From Oscillospiraceae bacterium (GTDB taxonomy: Bacteria > Bacillota > Clostridia > Oscillospirales > Ruminococcaceae), in the NCBI GenBank assembly GCA_017472375.1, contig JAFUQL010000235.1, positions 1-10,966 of the forward strand: 10,966 bases of DNA, written 5' to 3'. Positions within the stretch are counted from its first letter, which is position 1. Each line of letters opens with the position of its first letter. A program made the translations under genes and the position numbers. Under the pieces are notes generated by a model. It searched no databases, was not told the DNA's origin, and was given only the letters and a program-made list of their open reading frames with translations. Below, in pieces: positions 7,082 through 10,966 of this stretch.

Positions 7082-7082
7082 G

Positions 7083-7111
7083 GTTGTATACACCCGTTCT
7101 TTCTTGTTCAA
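7083..7111 (-). promoter_or_regulatory. Possible promoter hexamers directly upstream of gyrA
   Basis: On the minus strand TTGAAC (7111-7106) is separated by 17 nt from TACAAC (7088-7083), which ends one base before the gyrA ATG. The hexamers are 4-5 of 6 to the sigma-A consensus and lie in an AT-rich gap. If used, transcription would start within or at the start codon. That makes this either a leaderless start or a chance match; the evidence is weak. Confidence 0.25.
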
Positions 7112-7132
7112 AAAACAGTTGTTTTATCGTTT

Positions 7133-8182
7133 TTAATTTACTACGATCTGCTTTCCCTGTTCACGGAACTGGCGAACCGAGTAGCTGTAGAGATTGGAGT
7201 TGTCGAAGCCGAAGGACAGCACGCCGCAGAAATCGCCGTAGCCCTCCTCGTAGAAGATCTCCACCTCGTGCATGCTGCGCCCCTCATCGGCGGCATACAG
7301 CTCCACATGGTCGGCGTAGAGGTAGATCTTCACATAGGTCTGCTGGCCGTAGAGCAGGGCATCCTCTGCAGGCAGGCCCAGCTTCTGGAACACCGTGGCC
7401 AGGTTGTCCAGCGTGGTGATGCCCCGGGGCATCACGATCTCCACGCCGCCGCTGGGCCCATAGTATTGGTACCAGCTCACACCGGCGCCCAGATGCATCC
7501 GGTCCCGCTCCGAGTCGTACCCGTACATCATGCTCACGCTCATGTCGAAGAACTCCTCATAGCGGCTCAGGTAGTCCTCCCGCAGCTCGCTGATGCTGGA
7601 CTCCGGCGCGCCGTGCTTGGGCACCCAGTTCCACAGCTCCACCGGGGTGTAGTCCACGATGGACTTGTCGCCGAACACGAATTCCTCCGGCCCGGGGAAC
7701 ACCCCGACCAGATCGGTACGGATCTCCGAAAAGTGATCCAGCCCGTTCCAATAGGCCGACGGCTGCGGGGCGCGGGGGGTGATGCCGCTGGGGTCAGCGG
7801 CAGTCGTCTGCTCCGGGGCAGGGGAGGGGGTGGGCTCGGCCAGCGGCGTCTCGGATGCAAATTCGTCCGCCCCTGTCCGGTCGTATGCCTGCCGGCGCAG
7901 CTCCTCGGCAGCGTCCGGGTCGGCCAGCTCTCCCTCGTACAGTTCGATGAGCTTCCGGTACAGCTCCGTCTGCTCATCTGTGCTCAGCGCGTCGCCCTGC
8001 TCCTTCAGGTGATCCCGACCGAGCTGGGCAGCGGTCTTGGCGTCCCCCTGCTCTGCCAGGCTCTCCATCTTGCGCAGGACCCGCTCCGGGCTGGCATGGC
8101 CGCAGGCGGTCAGGGCCGCCAGCAGCAGACCGCAGCAAAAAACGGCTGCGGCGCGATAAAAAAATTCTCTTTTTATGCTCAT
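7133..8182 (-). CDS. Predicted lipoprotein between gyrB and gyrA (copy 2)
   Basis: I do not recognise this 349-residue protein. It begins with a lipoprotein signal peptide: basic residues at 4-10, a hydrophobic core and the lipobox LTAC with Cys27. It is therefore predicted to be lipid-anchored on the outer face of the membrane. Residues about 31-103 are helical and TPR-like (SPERVLRKMESLAEQGD at 31-47). A Pro/Thr/Ser/Ala-rich linker covers about 108-142. The rest (143-349) is aromatic-rich, likely beta-strand sequence that matches no family I can name. It resembles the preceding gene product in signal peptide, helical region and a KLGLP motif (267-271), suggesting tandem duplication. The ATG lies 16 nt after the upstream stop with no visible Shine-Dalgarno sequence, so translational coupling is likely. 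Confidence 0.8.
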   Translation of the reverse strand: MSIKREFFYRAAAVFCCGLLLAALTACGHASPERVLRKMESLAEQGDAKTAAQLGRDHLKEQGDALSTDEQTELYRKLIELYEGELADPDAAEELRRQAYDRTGADEFASETPLAEPTPSPAPEQTTAADPSGITPRAPQPSAYWNGLDHFSEIRTDLVGVFPGPEEFVFGDKSIVDYTPVELWNWVPKHGAPESSISELREDYLSRYEEFFDMSVSMMYGYDSERDRMHLGAGVSWYQYYGPSGGVEIVMPRGITTLDNLATVFQKLGLPAEDALLYGQQTYVKIYLYADHVELYAADEGRSMHEVEIFYEEGYGDFCGVLSFGFDNSNLYSYSVRQFREQGKQIVVN

Positions 8183-8198
8183 TGCAGTTTCAGTTTGC

Positions 8199-9119
8199 TC
8201 ACAGGTTCCGGCTCAGCTCATAGCTGCTGAGAACGCTGTCATAGAAGTGGAATGTCACCTCGCCGTAGTAGTCGGCGTTGTCATAGCAGATGGTAAAGTC
8301 CCGGTAGCGGCCGTCGCTCAGCTCGTCGTCGGGCAGGTAGACCCACAGGTCGGTGCGGTCCTCATACAGGGTGAAGGTCACGGTGCGGGCGGCACTCAGC
8401 GCCTGGGCCACATCCCCGGGCAGCCCCAGCTTCTCCATCACCGCGGCCATGTCGTCAGCCTGTTCCACGCCGCAGGGCAGCTCAGGCAGGGAGACGTCCA
8501 TGTCGTAGTAATTGCGGTAGCGGTCCAGGCTGTCGAACCGGATGCCCATGCGCCCGTAATCCTCACCCGAGCCGTAGCGGTAAACGGTCACGTCGGCGTT
8601 TTTGAAGGAGGTGCTGATGTAGTAGTCATCGCCCGTCTCCTCGCCGTAGTAGGTGTCCTCGTTGGTGGGCAGCCACTGGCGCAGCTGCACCACCGTCCAG
8701 TCGGCAAAGGGCGCACCGAACAGGGTCAGGCTGCTGCCCTCGGGGAAGGCGCTCTCCACGTCCTTCAGAGAGAAGGTCCCGCCGCTGGCACTGCTCAGAA
8801 AGGCGTCCATGTAGACCTCATCCCCGGTCAGTTCCGCCGCCCGCAGCAGGAAGGCGCGCTCCGCAGCTTCGTCGCCCAGTTCTTTGTAAAGCTGGGCCAG
8901 ACGGGCACAGGCCGCATCATGCTCCTCCCACAGGTCGTAGTCCTCCTCGGTCTGCTCCAGCCAGTCCAGACCCATCTGGACCGCCTCTTTGGTGCGGCCC
9001 TGATCCACCAGCTTGGTCATGGTGCGGTCCACCCGCTCCCAGCCGGGCGTTCTGCTGCAGGCTGCCAGCAGCAAAAACAGCACCGCCGCAAACAGAATGG
9101 AAACCAGATTTTTTCTCAT
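8199..9119 (-). CDS. Predicted lipoprotein between gyrB and gyrA (copy 1)
   Basis: I do not recognise this 306-residue protein. It has a clear lipoprotein signal peptide (MRKNLVSILFAAVLFLLLAA, residues 1-20) with the lipobox ending in Cys21, so it should be anchored to the outer face of the cytoplasmic membrane. Residues about 27-107 are helical and TPR-like (WERVDRTMTKLVDQGRTKEA, 27-46). The remainder is acidic, tyrosine-rich and probably beta-stranded, with KLGLP at 230-234. These features align in order with the next gene product, but this copy lacks its proline-rich linker. The ATG at 9119 is chosen because GGAGGA (9126-9131 on the complement) lies 6 nt upstream and it puts the signal peptide at the N-terminus. 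An ATG at 9164 overlapping the gyrB stop would add 15 residues and has no ribosome binding site. The gene follows gyrB by 37 nt. Confidence 0.82.
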   Translation of the reverse strand: MRKNLVSILFAAVLFLLLAACSRTPGWERVDRTMTKLVDQGRTKEAVQMGLDWLEQTEEDYDLWEEHDAACARLAQLYKELGDEAAERAFLLRAAELTGDEVYMDAFLSSASGGTFSLKDVESAFPEGSSLTLFGAPFADWTVVQLRQWLPTNEDTYYGEETGDDYYISTSFKNADVTVYRYGSGEDYGRMGIRFDSLDRYRNYYDMDVSLPELPCGVEQADDMAAVMEKLGLPGDVAQALSAARTVTFTLYEDRTDLWVYLPDDELSDGRYRDFTICYDNADYYGEVTFHFYDSVLSSYELSRNL

Positions 9120-9156
9120 TGGATGTCCTCCGCAAGAAATATGCTCGCCTTGCGGC

Positions 9157-10966
9157 TTACACATCCAGATTCGCGTAGCGGGCGTTCCGCTCGATGAACT
9201 CGCGGCGGGGCTCCACCTTGTCGCCCATCAGGATGGTGAAGGCCTCGTCGGCCTTTTCGGCATCCTCCACGGTGATCTGCACGATCACCCGGTTGTCGGG
9301 GTTCATGGTGGTCTCCCAAAGCTGCTCGGGGTTCATCTCGCCGAGGCCCTTGTAGCGCTGGATCTTGGCGCCGGGCATCTCGGCGCTGAGGATAGCCATC
9401 TCGCGCTCGTTGTAGGCGTACTTCACGGTGCTGCCCTTCTGCAGCTTGAACAGCGGGGGCTGTGCGATGTACACATAGCCGCCCTCGATCAAAGGCCGCA
9501 TGAAGCGGAAGAAGAAGGTGAGCATCAGCGTGCAGATGTGGCTGCCGTCCACGTCCGCATCGGCCATGATAAAGACCTTGTGGTAGCGCAGCTTGCTCAC
9601 ATCGAACTCCTCGCCGATGCCGCAGCCCAGCGCGGTGATAACAGGCATCAGCTTGTCGTTGCCATAGACCTTGTCCAGGCGGGCCTTTTCCACGTTCAGC
9701 ATCTTGCCCCACAGGGGAAGGATGGCCTGAATGGCGGAATCGCGGCCCATCTTGGCGCTGCCGCCGGCGGAATCGCCCTCGACGATGTAAATTTCGGTCT
9801 TGGTGGGATCCTTCTCGCGGCAGTCGGCCAGCTTGCCTGGCATACGGCTGGTCTCCAGCGCGCTCTTGCGGCGCACCAGGTCGCGGGCCTTCTGGGCAGC
9901 GGCGCGGGCACGGGCCGCCTGGGTGGCCTTCTCGTACAGAGCCTTGGCCACGGCGGGGTTCTCCTCCAGGAACTCGCGCAGCTTGGAGTTGATCATACCG
10001 TACACAAGGGTGCGGATCTCGGTGTTGCCCAGCTTGGCCTTGGTCTGGCCTTCGAACTGGGCCTCGGTCAGCTTGACGCTGATGACACAGACCAGACCCT
10101 CGCGCACGTCGTTGCCGGTCAGATTGTCGTCCTTCTCCTTCAGGTAGCCCTTCTCCCGGCCGAACTCGTTGATGACACGGGTCAGCGCCGTCTTGAAGCC
10201 CTCCTCATGGGTGCCGCCGTCCGGGGTGTGGACGTTGTTGGCGAAACTGATGATCAGGTCGTTGAAGCTGGTGGAGTACTGCATGGCCACCTCGGCCAAC
10301 GCATCGCCGGCCTGCCCCTTCAGGTGGATGACCTGGGGGTGCAGCACCTCGTTCTCGCGCTTCTTCTGCAGATACTCCACAAAGCTGCGGATGCCGCCCT
10401 CGTAGCACATGCTGTCGCAGCGCACGGGCTCCTCCCGCTCGGGGTCGGGGCGCTCATCGGTGAGGGTGATGCGCACACCGGCGTTCAGGAAGGCCTCCTC
10501 CCGCAGACGGGTGAGCAGCACCTCGTAGTCGTAGACGGTGCTCTCGGTGAACATTTCCGGGTCGGGCTTGAAGAGAACGGTGGTGCCGGTGGTCTCGCTG
10601 GTGCCGATCTCCTTCAGGTCGCCGTCGGCCACGCCCCGCTTGAAGCTCTGCTGGTACACCTTGCCGTTGCGGCGCACGGTGACCACCAGCCACTCGCTCA
10701 GGGCGTTGACCACCGACGCGCCCACGCCGTGCAGGCCGCCGGCCACCTTGTAGCCGCTGTTCTCGCCGCCGAACTTGCCGCCGGCGTGCAGCACGGTGTA
10801 GACCACGGTCACGGCGGGGATACCCAGCTTGGGCTGGATGTCCACGGGGATGCCGCGGCCGTTGTCGGTGACGCGGATCACGTCCCCCTCCAGGATCTCC
10901 ACGGTGATCTTGTCGCAATATCCAGCCAGGGCCTCGTCGATGGCGTTGTCCACGATCTCATACACC
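9157..10966 (-). CDS. gyrB: DNA gyrase subunit B (5' end beyond right window edge)
   Basis: The 602 visible residues are the ATPase subunit of gyrase, lacking only about 35-40 N-terminal residues cut off by the window; the first complete codon is an internal valine. Numbering from there, the GHKL ATP-binding site shows EIVDNAIDEA (3-12), DNGRGIP (34-40) and GGLHGVGASVVNAL (76-89). The QTK loop (307-309) contacts ATP. The TOPRIM domain carries EGDSAGGSA (396-404) and DADVDGSH (469-476), which bind the catalytic Mg2+. QRYKGLGEMNPEQLW near the C-terminus completes the fold. Trp419 in PLWGK sits where E. coli has Lys447, a quinolone-linked position; this may be lineage-typical. It acts with gyrA downstream, but two lipoprotein genes intervene. 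Confidence 0.97.
   Translation of the reverse strand, partial: VYEIVDNAIDEALAGYCDKITVEILEGDVIRVTDNGRGIPVDIQPKLGIPAVTVVYTVLHAGGKFGGENSGYKVAGGLHGVGASVVNALSEWLVVTVRRNGKVYQQSFKRGVADGDLKEIGTSETTGTTVLFKPDPEMFTESTVYDYEVLLTRLREEAFLNAGVRITLTDERPDPEREEPVRCDSMCYEGGIRSFVEYLQKKRENEVLHPQVIHLKGQAGDALAEVAMQYSTSFNDLIISFANNVHTPDGGTHEEGFKTALTRVINEFGREKGYLKEKDDNLTGNDVREGLVCVISVKLTEAQFEGQTKAKLGNTEIRTLVYGMINSKLREFLEENPAVAKALYEKATQAARARAAAQKARDLVRRKSALETSRMPGKLADCREKDPTKTEIYIVEGDSAGGSAKMGRDSAIQAILPLWGKMLNVEKARLDKVYGNDKLMPVITALGCGIGEEFDVSKLRYHKVFIMADADVDGSHICTLMLTFFFRFMRPLIEGGYVYIAQPPLFKLQKGSTVKYAYNEREMAILSAEMPGAKIQRYKGLGEMNPEQLWETTMNPDNRVIVQITVEDAEKADEAFTILMGDKVEPRREFIERNARYANLDV

Noticed and set aside
7082..7111. 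A TTG start adding 10 residues to GyrA.
   Set aside because: No ribosome binding site precedes it and the ATG at 7081 matches the usual family start. It remains a minor possibility.
7106..7132. An AT-rich hairpin before gyrA as a terminator.
   Set aside because: The possible stem is only about six A-T-dominated pairs with a large loop, too weak to call.
3584..8230. A very long open frame (about 1548 codons) on the plus strand opposite the mannosyltransferase, gyrA and a lipoprotein gene.
   Set aside because: It is antisense to confidently identified genes, is rich in His/Val/Leu/Ala/Gly low-complexity sequence, and has no ribosome binding site. It is a by-product of GC-rich codon usage.
9120..9164. 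An upstream ATG extending the first lipoprotein by 15 residues and overlapping the gyrB stop.
   Set aside because: There is no Shine-Dalgarno sequence, and the extension would bury the signal peptide. The ATG at 9119 has GGAGGA at the right distance.

Overview
The window looks like chromosomal DNA of a GC-rich, anaerobic Gram-positive gut clostridium, most likely of the Faecalibacterium/Subdoligranulum/Gemmiger (Oscillospiraceae) type. That placement is inferred from a homodimer-type pyruvate:ferredoxin oxidoreductase, strong GGAGG ribosome binding sites, sigma-A type promoters, lipobox lipoproteins and the style of the gyrase proteins. It is not proven by a marker search. No phage, transposon, CRISPR, tRNA or rRNA signature was seen.

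Layout from left to right. (1) 1-532, minus strand: the N-terminal 177 residues of pyruvate:ferredoxin oxidoreductase, running off the left edge, with a leader of about 130 nt that can fold. (2) 533-971: a divergent control region, with a minus-strand promoter for the oxidoreductase and a near-perfect plus-strand sigma-A promoter for the next gene. (3) 972-1958, plus: a membrane-anchored CBS-pair/CorC-HlyC protein that ends in a strong terminator. (4) 2095-3205, plus: a two-gene unit of an ADP-ribose pyrophosphatase-type Nudix hydrolase and a small FMN nitroreductase. Its promoter overlaps the preceding terminator, and it ends in a terminator shared with the converging gene. (5) 3248-4489, minus: a polytopic PIG-V-like mannosyltransferase. 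(6) 4571-10966, minus: gyrB (5' end cut off by the window), two related predicted lipoprotein genes, then gyrA, closed by a terminator.

The most unusual feature is the gyrase locus. DNA gyrase B and A subunits flank two tandem predicted lipoproteins that look like paralogues of each other. Each has an N-terminal helical, TPR-like stretch and a C-terminal domain I could not assign to any family. The four genes are co-directional, but gyrA has no clear Shine-Dalgarno sequence and carries promoter-like hexamers right up to its ATG, so it may also be expressed separately. The other genes are ordinary housekeeping or central-metabolism functions: pyruvate oxidation, nucleotide-sugar clean-up, flavin redox chemistry, divalent-cation or membrane homeostasis, and surface glycosylation.
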